From assembly GCA_003216775.1 (NCBI GenBank), contig QCII01000011.1:1-49600 (forward strand): a stretch of 49,600 nucleotides of DNA, given 5' to 3'. Positions 7,637 through 15,767 of the stretch are shown here, piece after piece. Positions within the stretch are counted from its first letter, which is position 1. Every line of letters begins with the position of its first letter. The DNA comes from Prochlorococcus sp. AG-402-K21. Its GTDB lineage: Bacteria; Cyanobacteriota; Cyanobacteriia; PCC-6307; Cyanobiaceae. The translations under genes were made by a program, and so were the position numbers. The notes under the pieces are model-generated. The model did not search any database and had not been told where the DNA came from. It worked only from the letters and a program-made list of their open reading frames with translations.

Positions 7637-8533
7637 TTAAGCAGCAAGATTTCTATATCTAGTAAATTGCGGTTCAAATAATAATTTCACTGTTCCTACA
7701 GGACCATTTCTATGTTTACAGGTAATAATTTCAGTAATACCTCTATCTTCAGTTTCTGGGTTGTAATATTCATCTCTATAAATCATGGTAATAATGTCTG
7801 AATACACCTCAAGAGGTTCAAAGTCTCGGATATCACTTAGCATTGGTCTTTTATTTCTTCTTTTCTCTACATCCTTACTAAGTTGAGAAATAACAATGAC
7901 AGGAACATTTAGTTCCTCTGCCATCCTTTTAAGACTCTTCGCTAATTTCAATAAATACTCTTCCCTATTTGATACATCTGATATAGGTAAGTAATCAAGT
8001 AGTTGGACATAATCAAGAATTACAAGTCCCAAACTCTTTTTTGTAGATTCCTCTTTAATTTTTTGGCAGATTAATTGCATCTCCTGAATGGAACTAATTG
8101 GTTTATCGTTGATATGCAAAGGTAATTTGCTCAAAGAATCAATACCCTCACTCAATAAAGACCATTCATCAAGTTCTAATCTGCCTGTTCTTAGTCGCCC
8201 AGATTCAATTCCTATTTCCATTGCCAAAAGTCGATTAGATATTTGTTCCTTACTAATTTCTAAATGGAAAAGGCAAATAGGAAGATTCTTAGTTTTAGCA
8301 ACATTCAATGCCATATTTAAAGATAATGATGTCTTGCCCATTGCAGGTCTTCCTCCAAGAACAATTAACCCCCCTCTTGGAAGTCCTTGAGTCATTGCAT
8401 CGTAATCATAAAAAGATACTGGGATACCAGAGTCACAAGTATTACCCAGAGCGCGATTTTCGATTTCTTCAAATTTGGTACTCAGTATTTCACCAATTAC
8501 TTTTGTTCGATCATTAATGCTTTCTTCATCCAT
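7637..8533 (-). CDS. DnaB C-terminal-domain helicase (lacks N-terminal domain)
   Basis: 298 aa. Walker A GRPAMGKT at 61-68, Walker B-type LVILDYVQLLD near residue 165, and a QLSKDVEKR region near 215. This is the RecA-like motor of replicative helicase DnaB. Full-length DnaB is about 450 aa; the whole N-terminal primase-interaction domain is missing and replaced by about 38 residues. It is therefore an accessory helicase of the element, not the chromosomal copy. ATG at 8533. It shares its upstream element with the sigma-like gene. A role in copying or mobilising the unit is plausible but inferred. Confidence 0.88.
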   Translation of the reverse strand: MDEESINDRTKVIGEILSTKFEEIENRALGNTCDSGIPVSFYDYDAMTQGLPRGGLIVLGGRPAMGKTSLSLNMALNVAKTKNLPICLFHLEISKEQISNRLLAMEIGIESGRLRTGRLELDEWSLLSEGIDSLSKLPLHINDKPISSIQEMQLICQKIKEESTKKSLGLVILDYVQLLDYLPISDVSNREEYLLKLAKSLKRMAEELNVPVIVISQLSKDVEKRRNKRPMLSDIRDFEPLEVYSDIITMIYRDEYYNPETEDRGITEIITCKHRNGPVGTVKLLFEPQFTRYRNLAA

Positions 8534-8546
8534 TATTAATTCTTTA

Positions 8547-8589
8547 GGGAAACTTATATAAGCGAACTTTTAATAGAATGCAAATTAAG
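8547..8589 (-). promoter_or_regulatory. Conserved upstream element of the helicase operon
   Basis: Minus strand: AATTTGCATT, then TTATATAAGTTTCC shortly before the start codon. It matches the element at 6634-6665. Confidence 0.55.
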
Positions 8590-8796
8590 TTTCTTAAAGA
8601 AATTTGATGAGATTCAACTTCCTATATTCCATGTGACACTATGTCGTTGAAGAGCCCCTCCGAGAGCCCCTCCCGACTAATATCATGCTATTTCAAGCAA
8701 TATCAAGACCCTTTTTCTGTCTCGAAAACAATAAAATATCTCAAATTTATCAAGTAATAGCAATAGTTCTCATATATCTCGAGAAAATTATCTCTT

Positions 8797-8842
8797 GTGC
8801 TTTGGGAGCACTAGGTCGCAGGTTCGAATCCTGTCGCCCCGA
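8797..8842 (+). repeat. tRNA-Pro 3' fragment (att core), perfect copy
   Basis: The 46-bp core is intact. It is followed by a terminator-type flank with a changed stem, AGACAG/CTGTCT (8862-8888). Confidence 0.95.
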
Positions 8843-8941
8843 CTCTAATAAACCAAGTCATAGACAGCTTTCCCAGCCTGTCTTTTTTATTATTTAAATT
8901 CTGTCCTCAATGATTGCGGACAAATTGCGGACAAAAGATGC

Positions 8942-9355
8942 TTAATTGAAAGGGAAAGTATTCTTAGTAGGAGATATAAAAAGCACTTCAAAAACAATTC
9001 CAGTCAAAGCAATAGGCATTACCCAAATAGCAATAAACCTATGATCAAAAAATCTTAAATGGTCTTCTCCTTTAAAAACACTTTTTAAAGAGGTGTACAA
9101 AGTTTCTGGTCTTTTATAGGAAGGGCCATTTTTAATTGGAGAATATGGTTTTATAAATGAAGAGGAAACTGCGAATTTTGCAATTTTTCTAATTAGATAA
9201 ATAGGTAATACCCAAAGGGCCAAATATCTTCCACCTAACCACTGTCTCGCATTAGGGAGAGCATATTCTTTAATAGATTTATTCTCTGGCATTCCGGATT
9301 CCAAATTCTTGTAGATATTTTCTAATGAGGAAACTTTTTGTGATTTATTGATCAT
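8942..9355 (-). CDS. Membrane protein with an internally duplicated segment
   Basis: 137 aa. Two similar halves each carry an aromatic, proline-containing span: GGRYLALWVLPIYLIRKIAKF (about 41-61) and DHRFIAIWVMPIALTGIVFEV (about 103-123). The duplication of an R-[YF]-[LI]-A-[LI]-W-V-[LM]-P-I motif is clear. There is no heme or chlorophyll ligand I can defend. It lies at the left end of unit E, its stop overlapping the end of the left arm region. Confidence 0.65.
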   Translation of the reverse strand: MINKSQKVSSLENIYKNLESGMPENKSIKEYALPNARQWLGGRYLALWVLPIYLIRKIAKFAVSSSFIKPYSPIKNGPSYKRPETLYTSLKSVFKGEDHLRFFDHRFIAIWVMPIALTGIVFEVLFISPTKNTFPFN

Positions 9356-9808
9356 TTGTTTTTAAGAAAAAATTTACCTAAAAATAAAAATATTCCTAAC
9401 TACTAAAATAACTAAAACGTAGTTAAGAATATTTTCGTTGGCTAGGTTCATAAAGACGGAATCTATACCGTTGCAGATACGCCAAATATCTACATATTCT
9501 TTATAAAGAAAAAACTCTTTTTTAAAAAGTAAATAATATACATAACCATGAATAAAATTTAATGACTGGATTTCTATAGAAAATTAACTTTAATATTCCT
9601 GACTAATAAAAATTATTTAAACCTCATTTTCTAAGATTGCGAAAAAGAAAATGAGGTCAAAGGGAGGTTCTCATTACGAACCGCTTTATCAAAGCTAGCG
9701 GTTAGTAGATTGCCCTAATATCTACTTACATATTTATATAATGAGATTTAAGATAGAGGAAGATTAATTTTATACAATTAAGTGTTTAATATTTTATGTG
9801 ATTATTGC
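9356..9808. other. Long non-coding stretch in unit E with two dyads
   Basis: 453 bp without an ORF. Two related inverted repeats are present: AGATACGCCAAATATCT at 9476-9492 and GTAGAT-N9-ATCTAC at 9705-9725, each followed by an AT-rich ATAT stretch. A hairpin AACCGCT/AGCGGTT lies near 9678-9704. These could be operators or a small RNA; I cannot tell which. Confidence 0.4.
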
Positions 9809-9907
9809 TTAGGAAAAACTAATTAATGCATTAACTATAGTTATTGAAAGATAAAGAAATGCATAAAGAGAAACTGCAAAAAATAAATACTGTTCTATGG
9901 GAATCAT
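9809..9907 (-). CDS. Tiny single-span membrane peptide, 32 aa
   Basis: ATG 9907. MIPIEQYL is followed by one hydrophobic helix to the C-terminus. It starts about 36 bp after the stop of the 62-aa gene. Its size and single span resemble low-mass photosystem subunits, but there is no family signature. Confidence 0.45.
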   Translation of the reverse strand: MIPIEQYLFFAVSLYAFLYLSITIVNALISFS

Positions 9908-9942
9908 GACAAGGTATTAATTAAGGGGTGAGAAAAATTTGA

Positions 9943-10131
9943 TTAATTTTTTGTTAAAAAGATATTCTCTAAAATATAACTTTGTTCTATTGATTCATTT
10001 TTAAGAGAAATATTTTTTGGCAAATTATTATTTGTAGAATTAAAAGCACCCCATTTTTTTAGCCAAAATAAGGTATAAAAAAATGCAATTAAAAATGGTG
10101 CTCCAACAATTAAAAATCTAATGTCCATCAA
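9943..10131 (-). CDS. PsbY-like N-terminus, small membrane protein
   Basis: 62 aa. The first 26 residues (MDIRFLIVGAPFLIAFFYT) resemble the adjacent 98-aa protein and the PsbY pattern M-D-x-R-[VI]-L-x-V-x-x-P. A hydrophilic tail follows. It begins 9 bp after the stop of the 98-aa gene, so they form an operon. PsbY assignment is by pattern only. Confidence 0.55.
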   Translation of the reverse strand: MMDIRFLIVGAPFLIAFFYTLFWLKKWGAFNSTNNNLPKNISLKNESIEQSYILENIFLTKN

Positions 10132-10140
10132 AATTTCCTA

Positions 10141-10437
10141 TTAATAAGATTTAAACTGCATTGCCAATATTGCTCCAAGGAAGAAAACAGTTGGAATCCC
10201 TAGGGCATTAACTGCTGCGGTTCTTACAGTAAATACTGGATAACCTTCTGCTGGTCTGCCAACATCAGGAATTAATGCTGAATCTTCCCATACTTGATAA
10301 TTTTTAAAAGGAGTTACTCCCTTCTTTGGTAATCCTAGTGGCGTTAATCTAAATACATCCCACCTACCTAACCAAAAGACTGTAAATATCCATGAGAATA
10401 TTATTGGTGTAATAACAAGTAAAATCCTGAAATCCAT
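10141..10437 (-). CDS. PsbY-like / PsbF-like fusion lacking the heme histidine
   Basis: 98 aa, two membrane spans. Residues 1-26 ([20 protein letters not shown]) fit the PsbY pattern. Residues 66-98 read [20 protein letters not shown] and then [10 protein letters not shown]. They align without gaps to the cytochrome b559 beta subunit PsbF (YPIFTVRWLAVHTLAVPxVFFxGAIAAMQFIQR). The PsbF heme-ligating His is Asn77 here and the adjacent Trp is Thr, so the chain cannot ligate b559 heme in the usual way. A linker rich in P, D and G joins the two parts. It is probably targeted to thylakoids; whether it enters photosystem II is inference. Confidence 0.75.
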   Translation of the reverse strand: MDFRILLVITPIIFSWIFTVFWLGRWDVFRLTPLGLPKKGVTPFKNYQVWEDSALIPDVGRPAEGYPVFTVRTAAVNALGIPTVFFLGAILAMQFKSY

Positions 10438-10658
10438 TTCTAAAAAGTAATATTAAATTTGATTATTATTTTGTCTTTTTTAGTTAAACAAATGATTTGA
10501 TCATTAACTTATATTTAAAGAAAAACCCCTAATAACGTTGTTTATAATCATTAGTAACATCATGAAATGATTAATTGAATTATTTAAAGTATATTTTTTT
10601 TGATTGAGATATTTAGATATTTTTTTTGATGTAGATTTTAGTTAATTAAAAAACAAAT

Positions 10659-11027
10659 ATGGAAACCTTTAGATTCTTACTTTTTGGTTTTGCAGGGGTT
10701 AGTGTAGTTTTCTGGGTGGCAATAATAGCTTTATGGCATGCATACATGTTTCCAAGATTCTTCAATGAAGATAAAGGTTTAAATTCTGTTATCAATCAAA
10801 AAATAAAAGTTTCAACAGATCCAATTTTAGGCAGTTTGGTTAACAGCAATAATTTCAGAAATAGAGATAAATATTCAATGAAAGGTTTTGTTATTGCAGA
10901 CTTTTCATCTGCAAGTAGTAATTTCAAACTAAATAAACTCTACACAACAGTAATGATTGGAGTTTCTTTTGCAAGTTTTATTTTTCTCACTTATGGATTA
11001 AGCAGTTCAATAACAACGGTAAGTTAA
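10659..11027 (+). CDS. Two-span membrane protein, 122 aa
   Basis: ATG 10659. The N-terminal span has about 25 residues (FGFAGVSVVFWVAIIALWHA), then a hydrophilic loop (about 33-95), then a second span (about 97-115). It is divergent from the PsbF-like gene across a 221-bp AT-rich gap that must hold both promoters. No known family. Its company of tiny thylakoid-like proteins suggests a shared membrane complex, which is inference. Confidence 0.6.
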   Translation: METFRFLLFGFAGVSVVFWVAIIALWHAYMFPRFFNEDKGLNSVINQKIKVSTDPILGSLVNSNNFRNRDKYSMKGFVIADFSSASSNFKLNKLYTTVMIGVSFASFIFLTYGLSSSITTVS

Positions 11028-11115
11028 ATGGAATCTATATATGTAATTGTTTTTATTACTTGCTTTGTTTATTTAATTTTTGACTCATTCAAAAATATAA
11101 ATATTAAATAGATTG

Positions 11116-11277
11116 CTAATGTTTTTTACCAGTTAATAAAATTTTTCTTCTTATATAAAAGAACACTAATGTAGTTATTATCATTACAGGTGGATGAAAA
11201 GATATTGAATTTAGATATTCGAAGTAATCAAATGATTCCAAAATTTTTGCTCGTAATTCCCAAAAACTATATTCCAT
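11116..11277 (-). CDS. Small membrane protein, 53 aa
   Basis: ATG 11277. N-terminal amphipathic stretch MEYSFWELRAKILESFDYF, then one span (about 31-43) and a basic tail ending GKKH. Convergent with the 122-aa gene and immediately inside the right arm of unit E. Family not recognised. Confidence 0.5.
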   Translation of the reverse strand: MEYSFWELRAKILESFDYFEYLNSISFHPPVMIITTLVFFYIRRKILLTGKKH

Positions 11278-11465
11278 CTCTCAAATTTTTATTGATTTAA
11301 ATAGATCAATATCTTGTATAAAATGCTATACAAATTTTTCTTAACTAATATTTTGCGGACAAATTGCGGACAAATATTGCTTTATTTGTCATGACAAACT
11401 TCGCAGAACCAATCAAAAAGTCAGATATAGCTTGAAAACCTAGTGCTGTACTAGACCTGTGCGGC

Positions 11466-11520
11466 GTTTTGGGAGCACTAGGTCGCAGGTTCGTCGCAGG
11501 TTCGAATCCTGTCGCCCCGA
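11466..11520 (+). repeat. tRNA-Pro 3' fragment with an 11-bp internal duplication
   Basis: GTCGCAGGTTC occurs twice in tandem, so the T arm is out of register. The 5' end is also altered (CGTTTTGGGAG). A tRNA with this T arm could not work, showing the copy is not maintained as tRNA sequence. Confidence 0.92.
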
Positions 11521-11732
11521 CTCAATCAAAACCAATTCATACTAGGGAGTTACCCAGACTCGCTTTTTTATTGCATTTACTTGTTGGTTCATCGCGGCCA
11601 ACAAATAGCCAACAAATTACATTAACTTTTAATTAATAAATTAATTAATAAATTATTTAATGTTTTCAAATTGAATAAAATAATTGCAAAATTTGCTCGC
11701 ATTTATAATGTATAAATTAATCTTGTATTTAG

Positions 11733-13073
11733 ATGAAAAGTTTTTTAGTTGTAATTTCATACTTTATCAATTTTGTTTTTATAAATCCAATAATTATACT
11801 TCCCGCATTATCTGCTGAGGTCAATTGTAATTCTCCTGTTTGGAAGAACAAACCAAAATGTATTAAAAAGCAAAAAAAAATTCTTGAGGCAAAAGAATGT
11901 TTACTAGTAGAAAATAACAATTTAAAAATAAAAACTTATAAAGGTACTAATCTTTTCAAATCACTTAAATGCTTACCTGTTGAAGAGAAGATAGTTTTTA
12001 TAAATAAAAAAGGTCAAAAGAAATATATTCTAATCTCTAGATATAAATCCTTATTTGGTTCGTCTTATCTAATTTTTGAAAATCAGGCCGCTTTTTTCAT
12101 GCATTTTACAATGCCACATTCAGGATACGCATTTAGATTAATTTCCTTAGATGGAGAAGAGTATGAGCTTAATCCCAAAAGTATAAGCCCTTATACAAAT
12201 AAGTATGTTTTAAATAAGAGTGTAGTAAGAGCTTTTAAAAATCTTGAAAATTCTTTTGAATTAGCATTAGATCCGGGATATATAAAATGGGCTGTGGTTA
12301 GAGAAATACCTATTATTAATGAATATTTTCTTGCAAAGAAATCAGAATGGAAGACAAGATCAGAAGCATTGCTAAATAGAGAGTTACCTAAAGTATTAAT
12401 TTCATCAGAACCTAAAGATGGCTCAAAAATATTCAAAAATTCTATTGAGAGTCTTGTAACAATTGAACTCGGTGGAGGATCCTCTGGCTCTGGCTTTTTT
12501 ATCGATGATGATTTAGTTGCTACCAATAGTCATGTAGTGAGTGGTGCTAAAAGTATTTCAGTAATCGCATATGACAAAGCTAGTTATGAAGGCGAAGTTG
12601 TTTATGATGATGAACTATACGATTTTGCATTAGTAAAAATTAATCCCAAAAATAAATATAAATCCTTACCAGTTTGCAGGAATAGTAGTTTAAAAACAGG
12701 AGACCCTGTTTATGTCTTAGGAAGTCCAGGAGCGGCAATAGTTGAGAAAGGATATTTAGAAAATTCAATAACCGGCGGTCTTGTTAGTAGTGTGAGATTT
12801 GTTGATGAACAATTATTTGTACAGACTGATGCAGCAATGAATCCAGGCAATAGTGGAGGACCATTGCTAAATAAATATGGAGCAGTTGTTGGTATATCTA
12901 CATTTATTTTGAGTGACCAAAGAATACAAGGTATTTATTTTGCAGGAGAGATTTCTAATATTCTCGCAGAGAGCGGCTTGATAAAACTCAACAACACTTC
13001 CAATGATGATTTTTGTGGTTTAGAGATAATAAAAACTAATTTCTTTGAAGATTTGTTTAATTTCAAAAATTAA
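11733..13073 (+). CDS. Secreted trypsin-like serine protease (HtrA/Deg type)
   Basis: 446 aa with an N-terminal signal sequence (MKSFLVVISYFINFVF to about ALSA-E29). The protease domain spans about 245-415 with the catalytic triad His267 (NSHVV), Asp297 (YDFALVK) and Ser374 (NPGNSGGPL); GSGFFID precedes the His strand as in Deg proteases. No PDZ domain follows. Instead about 215 residues of unrecognised, cysteine-containing sequence precede the protease. It would act in the periplasm on misfolded or foreign envelope proteins. Start ATG 11733. It is the only gene of unit F. Confidence 0.9.
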   Translation: MKSFLVVISYFINFVFINPIIILPALSAEVNCNSPVWKNKPKCIKKQKKILEAKECLLVENNNLKIKTYKGTNLFKSLKCLPVEEKIVFINKKGQKKYILISRYKSLFGSSYLIFENQAAFFMHFTMPHSGYAFRLISLDGEEYELNPKSISPYTNKYVLNKSVVRAFKNLENSFELALDPGYIKWAVVREIPIINEYFLAKKSEWKTRSEALLNRELPKVLISSEPKDGSKIFKNSIESLVTIELGGGSSGSGFFIDDDLVATNSHVVSGAKSISVIAYDKASYEGEVVYDDELYDFALVKINPKNKYKSLPVCRNSSLKTGDPVYVLGSPGAAIVEKGYLENSITGGLVSSVRFVDEQLFVQTDAAMNPGNSGGPLLNKYGAVVGISTFILSDQRIQGIYFAGEISNILAESGLIKLNNTSNDDFCGLEIIKTNFFEDLFNFKN

Positions 13074-13217
13074 CTTATTTAAAAAAAGGATTTTTGGTAC
13101 ACAAATAGCCAACAAATCGCCAACAAATATATCCCAGTTTGTCATGTCAAATTAAGCATTACCAATGCAACTATTCAGTCATGGCTTATAGACATAGTGT
13201 CCTACTAGGGTTGTTAA

Positions 13218-13263
13218 GTGCTTTGGGAGCACTAGGTCGCAGGTTCGAATCCTGTCGCCCCGA
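13218..13263 (+). repeat. tRNA-Pro 3' fragment (att core), perfect copy
   Basis: Preceded by GTGTCCTACTAGGGTTGTTA, identical to the flank of the copy at 17212. Followed by the TCAGTTATAGCAG-type flank. Confidence 0.95.
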
Positions 13264-13427
13264 TCAGTTATAGCAGTAAGTCTCAGCTAATAATATAAAA
13301 CACGCAAAAAAGTGAGCACGCAAATGGCACGCAAATGGCACGCAAATTTAGTTAGAAATATATTTAAAACTCAATTAAGAGCTTAAGATTTGGAAGGTTT
13401 GCTAATATTCCATTAAAAATTAATTAG

Positions 13428-14987
13428 GTGAAAAAGGAAGAAGCAAAGTTTGAGGAATTAAAAAATAAATTTCCTCATTTAGATAAATTTGCAGAGAAAA
13501 AAAACATGCAAAAAAATCTTATTGCTTTATTGTCACCAGAGTTTTTTGAAAAATATAAGCTTCCTGATGATAGTTATTTAAAAGAGTTTGATGATCCTAA
13601 TGCACTTATCGAGAAAATATCTGATCTTTCTACATCCATATCCTTAGGAAGCCAAAAAAAGAAGTTCAAGGAAGATTTTAATACTATATATATTCCAAAA
13701 ATAGGTAATTCTAAAGTTTGTATTTCTATTCTTGACTTAAAAATTAAAGAGCAAAATTATATAAAAGTAATTATTGATCCAACAAAATCTTATGCCGAAT
13801 TTCTAGCGTCCTTTTTGAATTCAGATTTGGGATTAACTATAAGATCTAAATGCATGAAAGGCTATATCCCATTTTTAAACAAAACTTCGGTTAGCAATAT
13901 GCATGTATTAATTCCTTCATTAAAACAACAAAAAAAGATTTTAAATTTTTTATTAATCGTCAATAAAAAGAAGAATGATCTTGCTAACGTATCAAATCGA
14001 TTAGATGAACTTAAGGCAGAATTAATCTCTAAACCTAGTTCACTAGAAGAGGTTTCTAAAGAATATGCTGAGATTGCTAAAGATGTAGAACCTAGTAAAA
14101 AAATCCTTAAGAAAAGTTTCACTGAATGGATAGATACTATTCCATTCCCTTTAGCTGTAATTTTGAGGGAATACCTTTCTCTAAAAGAAGGAGATGGGCA
14201 CAAATTCAGAGTTCTTTTGAAGTTTTTTGAAGCAACTGTTGCCTTCTTCAATACTATTTATTTCGGCGCATATAGAGAAAGTAAGAAAGACTTTGAAGAA
14301 ATTAAAAATAAATTAAAAAATGACAAATTAAATTTTAAACATTTAACTTTTGGGATATGGGTACAAACCTTTGCAGTTTTTTGCAAATATACGAGAACAC
14401 TATTGAATGAGGATAGAAAGACTTGCGAAAGAATTTTTTGTGATGAAGATCTAATACTACCCACGATATTAAGTGACAAGAAACTAGTAAATATTTTTTC
14501 AGAAGCTCTTAGAATTAGAAATCAAGAGGAGGCGCATGGTTCATATATTGATCTTGAGACGGCTGAAAATATGAATAATAATCTATATGAAATGGTTGAA
14601 TCATTTAGAGAAATAATTGGAGACTTATGGACTAGAAATGAATTAGTACAGTTAGATACCTCAGAAGCCTATTCGGAGAATGAATATGTACATCATTTTT
14701 CGAGCTTAATGGGAAGTCATACCACATTCATAAAGAAATCAAAAAAAATGGAGCATGGTTTATTTAAAAACAATTTATATTTAATTAATTCAAAGCCTAC
14801 AAAACCAATAAAACTAGAAAAGTTTTTACAGATTTCTACTCCGCCTAAAAAACTCAAGAATGCATGTTACTTCTACAATAAAGTAAATAGACAGGGTAAA
14901 GTGCACTTTATTTCATATCATTATTCAAATACAATAGAGGGGAATTTTCCTGAGCAACTGTTAGCTCTCATTGATGAATTAACTTAA
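13428..14987 (+). CDS. HsdS-TRD-like / HEPN-like protein, possible orphan defence gene
   Basis: 519 aa, GTG start at 13428. Residues about 85-200 resemble the end of a type I restriction target-recognition domain: FLASFLNSDLGLTIRSK, then IPFLNKTSVSNMHVLIPS, then LKQQKKILNFL, matching the FLNSxxGxxxxxxxxGxxxPxLxxxxLxxxxIPxPxxxxQxxI pattern. The C-terminal half is helical and has RIRNQEEAHG, an R-N-x3-A-H motif (R364, H370) typical of HEPN RNase domains. No methylase, HsdR or nuclease gene is adjacent. Both assignments rest on motif reading. A defence or nucleic-acid-sensing role is inference. Confidence 0.6.
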   Translation: MKKEEAKFEELKNKFPHLDKFAEKKNMQKNLIALLSPEFFEKYKLPDDSYLKEFDDPNALIEKISDLSTSISLGSQKKKFKEDFNTIYIPKIGNSKVCISILDLKIKEQNYIKVIIDPTKSYAEFLASFLNSDLGLTIRSKCMKGYIPFLNKTSVSNMHVLIPSLKQQKKILNFLLIVNKKKNDLANVSNRLDELKAELISKPSSLEEVSKEYAEIAKDVEPSKKILKKSFTEWIDTIPFPLAVILREYLSLKEGDGHKFRVLLKFFEATVAFFNTIYFGAYRESKKDFEEIKNKLKNDKLNFKHLTFGIWVQTFAVFCKYTRTLLNEDRKTCERIFCDEDLILPTILSDKKLVNIFSEALRIRNQEEAHGSYIDLETAENMNNNLYEMVESFREIIGDLWTRNELVQLDTSEAYSENEYVHHFSSLMGSHTTFIKKSKKMEHGLFKNNLYLINSKPTKPIKLEKFLQISTPPKKLKNACYFYNKVNRQGKVHFISYHYSNTIEGNFPEQLLALIDELT

Positions 14988-15168
14988 ATTTTAAAAAATA
15001 AAATTTAAAGTTTTAATTATTAAATTAATAGCTAAACTGGCACGCAAATAGCTGTATTAGGTGGGCTAGTTCCCCATCAATGGCCTAAAGATTAAAAATA
15101 ACTTCTAAAAATACTGGCTTTTTCCTTATTTATTAGTAAGTATGCGTATATAGGCTCTAATTTGCATT

Positions 15169-15444
15169 ATGGAAATTCCAGACGAAATGTTGAAAGAAAT
15201 TAGAGAAAGTGGATACGATAAAGAGCTTGTATATAATTACATAAGAGAGCTATTAGATAGCCAGAAAAGAAAATTTCCTAAAGAAAATAACAATCTAGAG
15301 CTAATAGACAATTACTTATTAGACAAAGATCTACAAGAACCTGCTGCTGAGATACAGATGGCAGCAGAGCTTATAGACAATTACATATTAGATAAAAGAT
15401 TTATGAGAGAGCTTGAAGATAGGGATGGATATGATGCTGCTTAA
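15169..15444 (+). CDS. Small protein with a duplicated LIDNYxLDK motif
   Basis: 91 aa, ATG 15169. It contains LIDNYLLDKDLQ and again LIDNYILDKRFMRELEDRDG. The second copy matches the 42-aa protein at 35659-35787 (LLDNYLTDKRFMRELVDRD), and the N-terminus matches it too (IKEIREKGY / LKEIRESGY). A third relative is at 44042-44158. This is a picocyanobacterial small-protein family of unknown role; this member has a duplicated half. Confidence 0.65.
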   Translation: MEIPDEMLKEIRESGYDKELVYNYIRELLDSQKRKFPKENNNLELIDNYLLDKDLQEPAAEIQMAAELIDNYILDKRFMRELEDRDGYDAA

Positions 15445-15463
15445 AAATAACTATTAAATACAA

Positions 15464-15506
15464 TTGACAGTCGATCTAACATAGAGGGATAAAACCCTCT
15501 TTTTTT
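15464..15506 (+). promoter_or_regulatory. TTGACAGTCGATCTAA element with dyad before ATG
   Basis: TTGACA at 15464-15469, then GTCGATCTAA. The perfect inverted repeat GAGGG (15484-15488) / CCCTC (15495-15499) with loop ATAAAA is followed by seven T and ATG at 15507. It can be read as -35 plus GGATAA -10 at 17-bp spacing with the dyad as operator, or as an attenuator hairpin in the leader. Confidence 0.65.
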
Positions 15507-15767
15507 ATGAATACCTTAATAGTTTCTACTTTTGATTGTTCTTTTGAAGATTTCGATAAATTTGTAGCAGACTTCCATGAAAAGGAGGGACATAAATATG
15601 TCGAAGAATATGAACTTATCAAGGTAAATGAAAATAAAAGTCACTTAATACTTGAAGTTAAAGATTTAGAAGGATTTGCTGCTGCTACAAGTACTCCAGA
15701 GATGAAAGAGTGGGATAAAGAAAATGGTTATAAAGACATTTGTTATTCACTAACTCCAGTTGAATAA
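15507..15767 (+). CDS. Small soluble protein, 86 aa, of the TCGATCTAA-motif set
   Basis: Begins MNTLIVSTFDCSFEDFDKFV. Beta-alpha-beta-like alternation suggests a small alpha/beta barrel subunit, but I cannot name the family. A clear homologue, broken by a stop codon, lies at 32462-32707 under the same promoter motif. The start is fixed by that homologue and by the upstream element. Followed immediately by the ORF at 15768. Confidence 0.7.
   Translation: MNTLIVSTFDCSFEDFDKFVADFHEKEGHKYVEEYELIKVNENKSHLILEVKDLEGFAAATSTPEMKEWDKENGYKDICYSLTPVE

Larger units (their letters stand above)
6014..8842. mobile_element. Unit D: element with arm word GCCCCTC, sigma/helicase cargo
   Basis: Left arm GCCCCTC at 6067 and 6079. 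Right arm GCCCCTC at 8654 and 8666. The period is 12 bp at both ends, unlike the 11 bp of all other units. Four minus-strand genes: sigma region-2 protein, unknown protein, TPR protein, DnaB-like helicase. Confidence 0.75.
8843..11520. mobile_element. Unit E: element with arm word TTGCGGACAAA, small membrane protein cassette
   Basis: Left arm TTGCGGACAAA at 8914 and 8925 plus an imperfect inverted copy at 8902. Right arm at 11353 and 11364. Both have 11-bp period. It holds six small membrane protein genes, some resembling photosystem II small subunits. Confidence 0.75.
11521..13263. mobile_element. Unit F: element with arm word GCCAACA, protease cargo
   Basis: Left arm: inverted TGTTGGT at 11582, then GCCAACAAAT at 11597 and 11608. 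Right arm: GCCAACAAAT at 13108 and 13119 with a degenerate third copy at about 13097. All have 11-bp period. Single cargo gene. Confidence 0.75.

Noticed and set aside
8088-8390. 100-aa plus-strand ORF
   Set aside because: It is wholly antisense to the DnaB-like helicase gene, which has clear Walker motifs, and its own translation shows no domain.
8942-9355. Photosystem I PsaJ or PsaF homologue
   Set aside because: The WVxPI spans look superficially similar to PsaJ, but the conserved PsaJ ends and PsaF lumenal residues are not present.
13862-14251. 129-aa minus-strand ORF
   Set aside because: It lies antisense inside the TRD/HEPN-like gene, with serine- and leucine-rich low-complexity translation typical of shadow frames.
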